Positions 12,351 to 24,559 of a stretch of DNA of 64,000 bases are shown piece after piece; positions within the stretch are counted from its first letter, which is position 1, and each line of letters starts with the position of its first letter. The stretch covers positions 1 to 64,000 of the forward strand of contig PUFA01000092.1 of NCBI GenBank assembly GCA_003508835.1. The letters are read 5' to 3'. A model generated the notes under the pieces. That model did no database searches. It had not been told where the DNA came from and saw only the letters and a list, made by a program, of their open reading frames with translations. The stretch is from Eonycteris spelaea. Lineage: Eukaryota > Chordata > Mammalia > Chiroptera > Pteropodidae. The position numbers and the translations under genes were made by a program.

Positions 12351-14620
12351 TAAGTATAATGTTTAAGAATAAATGTTTAGATAATAAAATTACAAAGAAA
12401 AACAAACAAGTAATTACTAAAAAAAACTTGTTGAGGAAAGTACAAGAGAGACTTCTAGGGTGCTTGTTGAGAATGGTCTAGTTTTTCAACCTAGATAATT
12501 ATTGCATTTTGGATTGGTCGCATTGTGATAATTTATTGTTATAATGTATATATGTATAAAGTATACATATATACTTGTGTTTTGTTCACTTTCCTGCTTG
12601 TGTATTATACTTCATAATAAAATTTTTTACATATTTCTAGAAATGTCAAAATATCCAAAAAACTACTTTACCAGGAATTCGTGCTACAACTGTCCTCTTA
12701 CCTATGTTGCCTATCATAGCAAAAGATTAAAAGTTAGCTAAATGGCCATTGGTTGAGACTAGTAAAATAAGTCATCTTATTTTCATATGTCATCATATAT
12801 TAAGATCTATATACTAGATTACTATTTAGCATTTTTAAATGGTTTATTTCTATATATATACTGATATGGAATAATCTCTAAGATAAGATTAGGTTTAGAA
12901 TATATATATCAATTTATGAAATGTATTGCCACATATTAAAATAAATAAATGTATTGCCACATATTAAAATAAATATATGTGCAAATATAAAATACGCATA
13001 TAAAACATATATTTCTTTGGCTTTTTTAGCATCTTGTGGTCTTGTGCCAAAAAAAAAAAAGTTCTCAGAAAAAAGATAGATACATATTGAAAGGATACCC
13101 CATAGAAGCCAAGCTGGGGAAGAACTCTTTTTGACAGAAAAAGAATCATCCCATATATGTACACATGAAATGTGTCTATATAGACAGATGTAAAACTTCT
13201 AAGTAGAGACTAGATGACCGAGCAACAGGAATGGAAGGGAGGCATGCCTTTTTCCACACCCTTGAGAGGGATCCCTGTGTCTTAATTTCTAGTTCGTGTT
13301 GTCAATGTGAGCACTTAAGATAATAAATATTTCCTGTCTCTCCTTCATCTGTACTACATATATTTTGTTTAAATAATTGTACAGTTATATAAAACTTGTC
13401 TCATTTCCATTATATTGTCTTTTAGATTCACTGTGATAAGTGGTTTCTGTTCTTTCTTTTTATTTTCATGTGCAACTCGATAGAATTTTAGATAAAAGCT
13501 CGATTCTTTTTTAAAAGGTGAGTATTGTTTCTCTTTAGGCAGAATGACTCTCTTCACAAAGCCCCCTGAATCCTTACCCTTTCGACTTCCTGTTACTTAT
13601 GTTCCTCTTTTCCCAGCAGAAGCTGGTGCCTCCACTAAGGTTCTGGGTTATATCCCTCTTGCTTTCAACAGGGCTAGAAACCTCTATTATCTACATCTGC
13701 CCTCTAGATTGCTAGCCTCTCCCTCCCACTGCATCATCCCTGCCCCAAACAACATCCTGCCCTTTTCTACAGCAAGCGATAAACTCATTCAATCCAAAGT
13801 CCTCTCTATTTGCCAACTACGTCTTTGTTCCCCACCTCAAAAAAATTATCCAGGTTTTACTATCCAGGAGCATCAGTTCTGCTTTTCAAGAAAAGTCACT
13901 AGACATACTCCAAGTCCCTCCAAACTGGCTTCTAAGGACCTCACAGCTACAACTGAAATGCTCCTGAGAAAGTGACAGAGAGCCCTGTGTACACAAACCA
14001 CAGGGCAATGCTTTACCCTCATCTGACTGCCAGGCAGCCTTCCCCACAACAGGCAACTCTCTCCTTGAAACTCTCCATTCTTACTGGTAGGAACATAGGC
14101 AAAAACAGAGCTTGATTCTAGAGCCAGAAAATTGGAAAATTTCACTTCAGAAGAATTTCAGACAGGTCCTCAAACTGCAAGGAGTTGCAACCACTTTGCA
14201 AAACTGTTTTCTTCTTTCCTCGCCACAACCTGGAGGAACACTGATCCACACAAAACCAATGAAAATAATTTATTATAAAACCATTGAAATTTCCCATTAA
14301 AGCTCGAGTTTGCAAAACTTGAACATGACTGAATTAAGAACAGTTGCCCCCACACTCATCCTCATCCCTATCAACGTGGCACAGAGTCAGATGGAGCTTT
14401 AGCCTCCTGATCTCCAGGCCAGTACTCTTTCCACAAGCAATGTCATCCCTGTTCTCCCTGTTCTAAGGTCAGCCATAAGCACACCATCTGAATAAGGGAT
14501 TCTGGACAGGCCCCAATCTTAAACAGAGTGTCCTGAGTCCTGTGCAGAACTTTGCTGTTCTCTGGCCTGCGCTCTGGCTTAAAAGAAATTGGCGGGTCAG
14601 GTGAATGCCTTGACCCTAGA
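12351..14620. other. No gene recognised
   Basis: AT-rich sequence to about 13400, then a mixed stretch at 13540-13975 with an open frame of 143 codons. That frame has no family motif, signal peptide or splice context I recognise. Confidence 0.4.
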
Positions 14621-14621
14621 G

Positions 14622-14812
14622 CAGTGGTTTTCAAACTTTGGCATACATCAGAATCACCCGGAGGGCTTATTAAAACTCAGGTGAAAGTACCCCATCACCA
14701 GAGTTTCTGATTCTATGAATCGGGGTGGGCCTCAGAGTGCATTTTTAACAAGTTCCCAGGTAATGCTGATTCTGCTGGTCCGAGGACAAAGCTTTGAAAT
14801 CGAGGTCCTAAC
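14622..14812 (+). mobile_element. MER5A-type hAT DNA transposon
   Basis: A nearly complete, well preserved copy: 'ggttttcaaactttggcata', 'catcagaatcacccgga', 'gagtttctgattctatgaat' and 'acaagttcccaggtaatgct' in consensus order. Confidence 0.85.
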
Positions 14813-15234
14813 ATATGTAAGTGCAGGATGGGCCCACAAAAGACATTTGTCAGAAAATGATCCCCTAAAGAGCTTCCCTGAGGGCTTCCTGGTGACTTCT
14901 AACCCTGAAGGGCATGGATATCCTAGATTTCTCACATTTGGGATTGTCCACAAACTCCACTACTGCTTTTTGCTCTTCCCACTCTGGGGCCAGGACCCAT
15001 ATCCAGAGATTTTTAGACTCACAGGTTGTTTTCAGAACTGTTTTAGGCCCACAGTCTATGGAACTGGAGTGAGCCAGAAAGGTGAGGGAAGCAAACCCCA
15101 CCTTCATAGACCACTGGACAAATGAAGTGTTCTTCTTACCAGGGCTCCCCAAGCACCTTGATTTCCGGATGGAAAGCTGGAAAACCATGGTCATAATCAG
15201 GAGCATCACAAGGTAATGGTAAAAAGGCCATCCA

Positions 15235-15775
15235 AAGCAACCAAAGTGTCCTACGATAGATGATTGCCTAAAGAAGCTGTGGTACATATATACAATGGAA
15301 TATTACTCCGCCATAAGAAGAGATGAAATACTGCTATTTGTGACAACCTGGATGGACCTCGAGATAATCATGCCAAGCAAAATAAGCCAGACTGAAAAAG
15401 TTGAAAATCACATGATATCACTTATATGTGGGATATAAACCTAAAAGCAACAAATGAACAGGACAAACAAACAGACTTAGGGACATGGACAATGGACTAG
15501 TGGTCACCAGGGTAGGGGTTTGGGGAGGAAGAAATGGACTGGATAAAGGGGGTCAAATATAGGGGGGTAGGGGAGGGTGAAGTGAGTAAAGGGGATCAAA
15601 TATATGGTAGCTGAAGGAAACAACTTTGGGTGATAATCGCACAATATATAGATGTCAAATTATGATGTGCACCTTAAAATTATGTAATTGTAATAACCAA
15701 TGTTACCCCAATAAACTTCATTTTAAAATAATAAATAAAAACTAAAAACTAAAAACAAAACAAAAACAAGCCATC
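15235..15775 (+). mobile_element. L1 3' end with 3' UTR
   Basis: ORF2 tail ('acaatggaatattactccgc', 'gatggacctcgagataatca') runs into a purine-rich 3' UTR and ends with 'accaatgttaccccaataaa' and an A-rich tail. This 3' UTR style is what I associate with laurasiatherian, especially bat, L1. It is among the less diverged repeats of the window. Confidence 0.8.
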
Positions 15776-16059
15776 CAATAATGAAAATCAGGACCTCGCA
15801 TCCTGTGAGTACTTTCACAGCGAGGAAGGAAAACGCCAGCCACCTCTGGTATTGTCAGCATTTCACCATTCCAGCCTGTGAAGAGAAGAGGGCGCTAATA
15901 AGCCAAGGGCAGGAACAGCCCCGGGTACCCCGGGGTGGACGGACTGGAAGGGACCCAATATGATGGGAGACGTGAGGTTCAGGTCACGAAGGAAAGAAGC
16001 TGAGTCCACCTAGACTGGACCAATGTATAGACGAGGATTCCAAAAACTTTCCAGGGGTC

Positions 16060-17310
16060 CTGGATTAAGGCCGCCACTCCACTGTAAGGAGTAACGTAGG
16101 CAGGCACGGGACAAGATGCGACCGGCAAGACCTCTAAGGGCGCGAGCTCTGGTATCAGTCACCAAATAACGATGGTAATATCCACAACTCAAGATCAACG
16201 ATCTCTGGGTTAGGATGGTTATCTAATAACGATCTCGGACTTTTGCCCCGACAAAACCATCTACACTGGCGGGGAGCAGGGAGCGACATCCTGCCAGGAG
16301 CCGCGGAGATAGGAAGTGCGGCGCAGTCCCTTTACGGCGCCTCGGCCTCCGCCCCTTCCGCCGCGGCTCGCTGCACCGGTTCCCGACGCTACCATCCCGC
16401 CGGCAGACTCGCTCCCGCTCCGCTTCTTCTATCCTTTGAACGCACATTTCCCGCCCAGGGATGCATTCGGTCACCGCCTAGGCCATTCGGGTGACCTCTC
16501 TGCCCTTAAAAGGCCCCGTAACACACCCCAGGCCCGCCAGGCTCCGAGTTTGCGAGGTTCCCTGGCCAACTGCAGGGGGACACCGACCCACAGGCTTGTC
16601 GGGTGCCAAGCCGAGGGACTTGTAAATGGGTGTGAAGCTCAAAGCCTCCACGTCTCCTAGAAGGCCCTCTCTGCGGGTCCGCACTCGCCCGCAGCCATGG
16701 ACACCACACCTGCCCCCCCAGGGGCAACGGGCAGCCGTGCGCGGAGCCTGGCGGTGGGACGCAGAAGAGAGGTGACTGAACGCCCTCAGCAGGCCGTCGG
16801 CTTAAACCGCGACCTCCTACCAAAAAAAAAGAACAAAACAAAACAAAAAAAAAACAAAAAAAAAACACAAAACAAAAAAACCCTGAGGCTTCCGAGATGT
16901 GAACAACTTGTTTGGAGGAAGGAAAACTTGCACATGGATATAAGGTTCAGTGGCTCCAAGGTCCGAGCCGTCCCTAAGATACCAGATTCCCCTACTCAGG
17001 CATTCTATTTTACAGACTCCACCTTCCGCTTGGTGTTGGGTGAACCGAGAGAGAATCCCGGGACAAAGCCGGTGGCCTGGACCCTGCAAGGCAGGTGGGC
17101 TCCGCCCTGGGCGCCGCTTTCCTCGAGGGACACCCTCAGGCACCTCGCCCTCAGCTCTGCTTCTGGGCTGCTCCCAAGGTTCCGGTGCCCCGGGGGCCGC
17201 CTCCCTCGCTTCTGCGACCCCAGGCATCGGGCAACCCCTGATCGCAGGAAACGTCGGACCACTGGGACTCAGAGCAGGGTGCGGGCAGTGTCCAGCCGAG
17301 AGTAGTCTCC
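16060..17310. promoter_or_regulatory. CpG-island-like GC-rich segment, possible KHDC1 promoter
   Basis: CpG dinucleotides are frequent here and rare on both sides. The densest part is about 16280-16480 ('ccgcggagat', 'ttccgccgcggctcgctgca'), with a second block at about 17040-17300. An A-rich tract of CAAAA type (16820-16880) lies inside. Many overlapping open frames exist on both strands, as expected for GC-rich DNA, and none shows a family motif. In human, KHDC1 (minus strand) is the next gene to the left of DPPA5, so its promoter is the leading guess. I could not find a KHDC1 KH exon to its left. It could instead drive a non-coding transcript. Confidence 0.5.
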
Positions 17311-17949
17311 TCCTATATCCGGCGCATTAGAATGGCGTCTGCTTTTAGGTTGCGCCAGGCTTACCAGACTCGCTGATTTGGGTAAAATTTCTCCACCACC
17401 TTAAAATCGCAGATCAATTGTGAAATGGTTATATGTGGTATTTGTGCTAAGGTGGTGCAATTGATAAAATTTACATGTAAGTGACGCCATTTCGATGGGA
17501 GGAGGGTGTTAAGTATTGGAATTTTTTGCACTGTCTGTAATAATTTCTCAAACCTTGCCCTTATCACACCTGGTCTTAACAAAGATTATATTCCCTGTTA
17601 CATGCAAACAGAAATAAATATTGCTGGGTGTCCCCTCTGCCTTGCAAAGCAAAAGGCCCCACTTACACAAAGTGCCTCTCCTTCAATCACGGGCAGACTT
17701 TTTCAGTCCTTCCTTTGAGCCTTCACCTTACCTTGTCTCTTATCAGCTACCTTGCAGTAATTTTCAGGACTATCTATGACCAACAGTGTTATGGCCCAAG
17801 AACCTGAGCTACAGTTTGTGGTGAACACTGCAGCCCCTGATTTGCAACTCCGGATTTGGATGGCGCCAGACACATGCATAGAAAAGAACCACTGGATGTG
17901 CCCTAACAGCCTTCACAATTCACCAGAGCTGGTAGGAGCAGGGAAGTGA

Positions 17950-18062
17950 GAACAAAATGCAGAGGTAGTATAAGGGATAGTACTAAACAGACCTTAGTTA
18001 GAGTCCTGATTTGGTAATTTATAAGTCGTGTGATCCTAGGTATTCACTTATATGAGCTTGGC
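17950..18062 (-). repeat. MIR-like SINE fragment
   Basis: The order 'gagtcctgatttggtaattt', 'cgtgtgatcctaggtattca' and 'gagcttggcttttcc' follows the MIR core and tail in diverged form. Confidence 0.5.
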
Positions 18063-18084
18063 TTTTCCGGACTAAAAGGAGAAA

Positions 18085-18690
18085 TACAGCAGGACCTGGA
18101 ATAACGTTGTTCCGATCAATCTTTTTTGTTATAACATTGATGTGAAGAAATCAGTTTCTAGCCAGAGCCACTGTCCGTGTGGAGTCTGCATGTTCTCCTC
18201 ACGTCTGGGTTGGTTTTCTCTGGGGACTCAGATTTCCTTCCACATCCTAAAGATATGCACCTTAGGTGAACTGATGTGTCTAAATTGTCCCAGTCTGAGT
18301 AAATGTTGGGGGGGGGGGTGTCTGAGTGGCCCAGCAGTGGACTGGTGTCTTGTCCAGGGGTGGGTCCTGCCTTGCACCCTGGGCTGCCAGGATAAGCTCC
18401 AACTACCCAAGACCAAGGAATAAATTGGCTGATAATGACCTTACTTACTTTTACTAATCTTTCTTAAATGTATATGACTCTTTTCAATGTTTGATATTAG
18501 AAATGTTTGGGTCTTTATTTAAAACTCTGGTGATTTTTGTGACTAGAAATATGCCATAGGAACTTAACTCTTATTTACCTTGATTAGCCTATGGTAAAAT
18601 TGGTTTCCTTAACATTTCATTGAAAGTCGCAGTCTCCAAGAACCTATTGAGGATGTTAAGTGAGGACTTACTGTAATCATATTTTTCCTT
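18085..18690 (+). mobile_element. Near-complete ~600 bp interspersed DNA element
   Basis: The left end 'aggacctggaataacgttgt' and the complement of the right end (around 'ttaagtgaggacttactgta') look like related inverted termini. The middle has 'tggagtctgcatgttctcct', 'ttccttccacatcctaaaga' and 'gtcctgccttgcaccctggg', motifs also seen in ancient LINE/SINE tails. I believe the whole stretch is one copy of a known eutherian repeat but cannot name it. It carries an 11-base G run at 18308-18318. Confidence 0.5.
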
Positions 18691-19204
18691 GTAAGAATTA
18701 GAGAATAAAGAGTTCAAGTATTTAATGCCTACTAGGCATAAACTATTTCTGATATTACTTTTACACTTCAATGTTTCGTGGAAAAAGGCTCCTCCCTCTC
18801 CATACACAATCCATTCCTCCACGGTGAATTAGAAAGGATAGAAGCAGCCTCTCCTCTTAATGCACTGCTTTCATGCCTTGCATTTAATTTAAAATGGCTG
18901 CTTTTAAAATAGAGCATTTCTCAGCCAAAGGCATTGAACCATGTTTTAAGACTAATTCTTCTACTGCCGTTGTGCTTGACATTACATGGATTAATGAGTT
19001 TAGGACCCAAGGTCAAGAGCAGCGCTGTAATGGAATTTTATAGACTCATAATGTTTTCAGGTATTTCTGGGTCAGACCCCAAAATAAGGTAGGGCATACT
19101 GATACTAACTACAGCAAGGAACTTACCCGGAGATCCATGCTAGCTTCATGGAATCTGTGTGTGTCTGCCAAATTTGCATATATAGCTCCCAACAAATTCT
19201 CTAA

Positions 19205-19395
19205 GGCAGCACTATCCAACAGCTTTTTCTGCAGTAATGGAAATATATATTTGTGTTGTCTAATATGGTAGCCATTAGCCACATGTGGCTATTGAGCACT
19301 AGAAATGTGGCTAGTGCTCTGAGAAAATGAATTTTTAATTTAATTTTAATTGCCACAAGTGATTAGGAGCTACTATATTAAACCATACAACTCTA
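19205..19395 (+). mobile_element. hAT-type DNA transposon remnant
   Basis: The palindromic-looking core 'tagccattagccacatgtgg' followed by 'ctattgagcactagaaatgt' is a common mammalian non-autonomous DNA element. The start 'aaggcagcactatccaacag' fits one end. Confidence 0.6.
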
Positions 19396-19627
19396 AGAAA
19401 TTCATTATCTATCCCCAAAATTAATAAGCACAGATTTCAAATTTTGCGGTTTGTCATAAACATACAATAATAATTTAAATATCTTAAATAACGAGTTATT
19501 AAATTGAAACAAATTTTTTCAACATTATCCTTTACTGAATGAATTATAGACAGATTTGCAAAAGAATAACAAGAAGAAAAGGTAAGGTGAGGGAGGATGG
19601 CATTGAAAGATAAAAGTGAGGTTTGGG

Positions 19628-19960
19628 ATGTATTTGTCAGCTTTTGCTTTCGTTATGCTTGTAACAAATAACCACAAAATCTCAGTGGCTCACAACCACA
19701 AAGGTTTCTTTCTTTTTTATATCACTTACTTTCTGTAAATTGTCTTCGCTCTTGGACCCAGCTAAAGGGGCAGGCTCCATCTAGGACATGCCAGTCTTCT
19801 GGCAGATGAAAAGGCAGACACATGTGACAGCTCTTGAAATATTTTCACATTTCATTGGCCAAAAGATGTCAGGCTTCATCATGTGACACGAATGGAATAG
19901 GAGTATATATTTTCCTCCCTCAGGGAGGGGTGCCAAGGAAGAAATAAAGGAAAAGAAAAG
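19628..19960 (-). mobile_element. Old MaLR (MLT1-like) LTR
   Basis: Opening 'tttgtcagcttttgctttcg', 'aacaaataaccacaaaatct' and 'cagtggctcacaaccacaa' match the reverse strand of old MLT1 LTRs. It is heavily diverged and its right end is uncertain. Confidence 0.5.
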
Positions 19961-19999
19961 ATCCTACGTATCCATCACAGAAAAAGAGTTAATAGAATT

Positions 20000-22075
20000 G
20001 TTTTAGAAAGCAATTAAATCAGTGGTACATCCATACAATGGAATATTACTCAGCAATAAAAATAAATGAGCTATCCAATCACAAAAATCCATGGAGAAAT
20101 CTTAAATGCATATTGCTAAGTGAAAGAAGCTTAGTCTAAAAAGGCTACATACTAAATGATTCCAAAGAAATGACATTCTGGAAAAGGCAGAACTATGAGG
20201 AAGTAAAATAATGAGTGGTTGCAAGGGGTTTGGGGAAGTGATGAATAGATGAAGTACAGGGTTTTATTAGTGTAGTGAAACTATTCTATATATAATATAA
20301 TAATGGTAGATACATGACATTATGCATTTGTCAAACCATTGAACTTTACAACATAAAGAGTGGACCTTAAATAAAAATAAAAAGAAACCATTTAAGAGGT
20401 TGGGGATCTCAGAAAACAAATCAGACTATGACAGCAGAATCTAACTGTATTACAAATGTATGAAACAACTCACTGAAGTGGAAGGGGAGTGAAGGGGGAG
20501 GTACTGACGTAAGTAACTTTGGAAGTGAATGGAATCTGTAAAACTAAAAACAAAAGAAACTGCTCGTTAGTCCTGTATTCTAATTAACAAGTTGTTTCTA
20601 AGGAGGTATGGATTAGCAATTCTGATACTGCTGTACATACCTATCAGAATGGAACAATTAAGTAAATGGATGGATGGTGGGAGCCAGGTTTCTCATTGTT
20701 GGAGTAAAAATTTACAAATAAACAATGATATATGATCTATACCACATAAAATGATCTATGTAATAATGGATTAGAGTTAGAGGCATTAGTAAGAACTTAT
20801 GTTTGATTTAATTGATACAGATGATTAATATAGAATATATATAGATAAACATTCATATATTTCTTTGCTCTGTCAGCTGAGATTATTTAAAACAACACTC
20901 CAATATAAATGAGCATACTTAACACCCAGATTTTTTTCTAATACCATTCTCCTAGGAACATGGCTGATTCTAGAACTGGGCAGGAAATATACAAGATAAA
21001 CCTGAGCATCCTATAACACCAGAAAGTAGGAAGTACTGAAAAATTTTTGTTGGCGGTACATCAAAGGAACAAAGGAATCAACCGAAAGGGTTCCCAATGG
21101 CCAAAGCTAGAATAATTTGGACAAAATAAAGTATTGGATTATAACCCAAAGTATAAAATAAATACCCATGAATCCATACTGATATAAGTAAGAGATTGCA
21201 AAAAGTAATAAATGCAAAAGAGTCAAATGTCCTGTGCAGAAGAATTTAAAATAAATTATGTAGATACTCCACCCTAAGTATAACTCCTCAATCCTTAAGT
21301 GTTGTCTACAGTCACTTCCTTCCAAAGTATATAGTCTGAAAGTGGGGCGGGGGCAGGGGGAAAGCAAGGAAGAATAACTTTACACTGGAGATCCTGATAA
21401 ACACTCCTTTAGCCAGATGATCAAGGTCAACATCAAAAGTCATAAGTCATGTTAATATATACCCGTGACATTATGTGATGAAAATGGCACTTGACCTGTG
21501 ATCTTCCTCTCAAACCTATAACCTCAGTCTAATCATGAAAAAAGCATCAAACAAATGTCAGTAGAGGGGCTACCTACAATACATCTGGCCAGTATTTTTC
21601 AAAACTATCAAGGTCATCAAAATCAATGAAAGTCTGTGAAAATGCCACAGCTGAGAGGAAAATAAGGAGATAATGATAATTAAATGTAATGGGATCCTGG
21701 AAAAGAAAAGGGACAGAAGGTAAATATCAAGAAAATCTGAATAAAGTAAGGACTTTATTTAATAATGTGTCACCATGGGCTTATTAATTTTAACAAATCT
21801 AAAACTGTTCTAAAAAATAAAATATATTAATAAAAAATTCTATTAATAAAATTAAACAGGAAATATTTACAAATGAAACGATGTCTAGAATTTGTCTCAA
21901 AACAAGATTATTGATGACTATTGAAGATGGATAAAAGATCGGGTTCATTGTACTGTCCCTGTCCCCTCTACCTCTGTTTATGTTTGAAATTTTTTATAAT
22001 AGAAAGCTTAAGAAAAAAAGAATGAGTTAACTATGCCCAGATGTGGGGGAGGTAAAAAAAATAAATAAAAATAAA
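20000..22075 (+). mobile_element. L1 ORF2 end and long L1ME-type 3' UTR
   Basis: ORF2 tail at 20020-20110 ('acaatggaatattactcagc'), then a long 3' UTR with 'gaatccatactgatataagt', 'caaggtcatcaaaatcaatg' and 'taaatgtaatgggatcctgg', the order known from old L1M 3' ends. A second L1M-like tail follows at about 21770-22010. No open reading frame survives. Confidence 0.7.
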
Positions 22076-24150
22076 AAAGACTCTGAGAGTAAATTATGAA
22101 GAAGGATGGGTTAGGAAGAGGAATTTTACTTATATCCTTCTGTACTATTCATATGTGTATGTGTGTGTTAAAAAATACAACATTAATTGGATAACTTGGC
22201 ACACTTCCTACAAAGGAAAAAGTCTATTCAAATACAACAATACATTTTAGTTGATTCTCCAAACTCAGGGTGTCTTTTTTAATCCCTTAAACTGAATAAC
22301 AATGTTCCTTATAATGAGCAGACTATAAATAAACCTGATGAGTTTCCTGCCGTATGTTTTAGCAGTACAGCTGATTTACCTAGCATATGCCTGAAACAGA
22401 ATGGAACACACACTGGATTAAAATAAATCCAATCACATCTTGTCTCAGGAAATGCTTATTTTCAATAAAATACATAATTTTTAGATGCAAAAAGAAAATA
22501 AATATTCCTTTTTGCCAGGCTAGCTTACTGCTTCATAAATTGGGACCCAGGAAGTTGGTAATGAAATCTTGGAAGACATTTTAATAACTGAAAAAGCCCA
22601 ACAGAGGTACAGAGAATAAAGCTGCTCAAGATAGTAAAAATGCCAGGGGTGTTTTTTGTTGGTAGTGGTAGCTCATATTGTGCTTCTTGCTTTGTTTTTA
22701 TCTGGAATTATAGCAGACTGTGTGCTAACTGCTCCCCTTCTGCAGAGTCAATTTCTAAGTAGCTGTTGTATCTGGAAGCACTTGTATTAGCCAGTTGCAA
22801 CAGGTTGAGACTCATGACCATTCTCCGTGTGACAATTCTTCCTATATATGAGAAAAAGGATTTGATAAATAGCAACTAAGAGAGTATAGCACTCAAGTCT
22901 TGAGCCATCCTCTTCCAAAACAGAATTTACACGACTTACAACCCACAGCACAGAGAGTAGGGGAATGAGGAAATCAAAAGTTCTTCAAAATCTTCATCCT
23001 GTCCTATATCACAATCCCACTGACCACTCTGTAATGTTTCTATAAAAGCATAAGAAAACCAGCACATCAATGCCTGAACAAAAGAGAAATTGTTGTTATG
23101 AATGTCATCACTATCTCAGGTATGTATAAAAATGAGAAGCAGTTTCCCCATCCCCAACATATCTATGACCAAGCTATGTCCTCAGAGTGTGACCATCAAC
23201 CAGTTTCTCTTCCTGCAAATCGACCACTCCAAGGAAGGGCCTAGGGCTTCGACTTTCTAAATTCTTAAACAATTCAAGTCAAGAAAAGTCTCACTAGCAG
23301 AGAGCTGATCGAGAAACCAATGTAACATTTGATTATTACTGAATAATAATCCTGAGTAGTAAATAAAAGGACTTTCATCAAAAAACATTTTTAAATAGTA
23401 TCTGCCTATAAAGTTCTCAATCTTACACTCATTGCTATTTGAAAAGAAACAGTCATTTAGGACCTGATAAAGAAAAGAAAGTGTTCTTGACCTCTGGCTA
23501 CAAAGTCCCCTAAACCATCTTAGACAGACTACTCGAGGGGGCTGACTGTACACAGAAGTCCCCAGTCGCAGCACAGTTTTGAAGCTTGTCCTCAAGTAAA
23601 TGATAGTTACTATGTTGGAACATGAGGGGTAGATGAACTTGGAAGTTCTTCCTTATTCTCCTTCCCCTCTATATACTTGATGATCTGTGAGGAATTTTAA
23701 GATGAAGACTGTTTCGAAAAGGTACTCTAAAATTCTAAGACAAAGGCCACTTTACCTCCTCTTAAATGGGATACCGGGGAACGGAGAGCATAAGAATCAG
23801 CATAAATAAGATTCTAGCTCTACCTAGTGGCCAACATGGGATTAAGTCCTAAAAGAAGAAACTTGCCAAATTCACAAAGATGTGAGCTTTCCTAACAGAA
23901 ACAGGGTAATGTCCAAACGTAAGGTTAAAGGGCACTAGATGAAACAAGGGTGACCAAATGTTTAGTTTTTGGAAGCACTTATGTTATTTAGCTATACCCT
24001 TAAAAGATGACCAAGAAGAAGTGACTGATTATTTCTCTATTGTAGAATTAGTCCCCAACTAAATGTAAACAGAGAGTTAGCTATTTATAACATATAAGCA
24101 TATTAACAGAAACAATCCTTCACAGAAACAAATATTTTTTGTGTAATTAT
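22076..24150. other. No gene recognised
   Basis: Low-GC sequence without recognisable coding or RNA features. An open frame of 112 codons at 23257-23595 (minus) has no family resemblance. Confidence 0.4.
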
Positions 24151-24169
24151 GTCCCAAATACCTAAAACT

Positions 24170-24535
24170 TAAGGATTGTTCAGTTCAACAAATGAGAGGT
24201 TGCCAGAGATAGGCGGTAAGAGGTGGGAAAAATAGGTGAAAGGGGTCAAAGGGTACAATTTTCCAGTTATGAAATTAAGTTCTGGGGATGTAATATACAG
24301 CATGGTGACTATAGTTAATAATACTGTATTGTATATTAAGTTGCTAAGAGAGTAAAACTTAAAAGTTGTCATTACAAGAAAGAATGTTGTAACTATGTGT
24401 GGTAACGTATGTTAACTAGACTTATTGTGGTAATCATTTTGCAATATATACAAATATTCAATCATTATCTTATATACCTGAAACTAATATAATGTTATAT
24501 GTCAATTATATCTCAATAAAAAACATAAAAATTAC
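24170..24535 (+). mobile_element. L1MA-type 3' UTR
   Basis: 'gaggttgccagagataggcg', 'agcatggtgactatagttaa' and 'aatatacctgaaac'-like sequence ending 'ttatatctcaataaaa' is the typical L1MA 3' end. Confidence 0.75.
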
Positions 24536-24559
24536 ATCAGCAAATTATCAAATGGATGA

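Noticed and set aside
16697..17305. A 202-codon plus-strand open frame in the CpG island
   Set aside because: Its lysine/asparagine-rich middle is only the CAAAA tract, the rest is GC-rich with no domain, and other frames on both strands are equally open.
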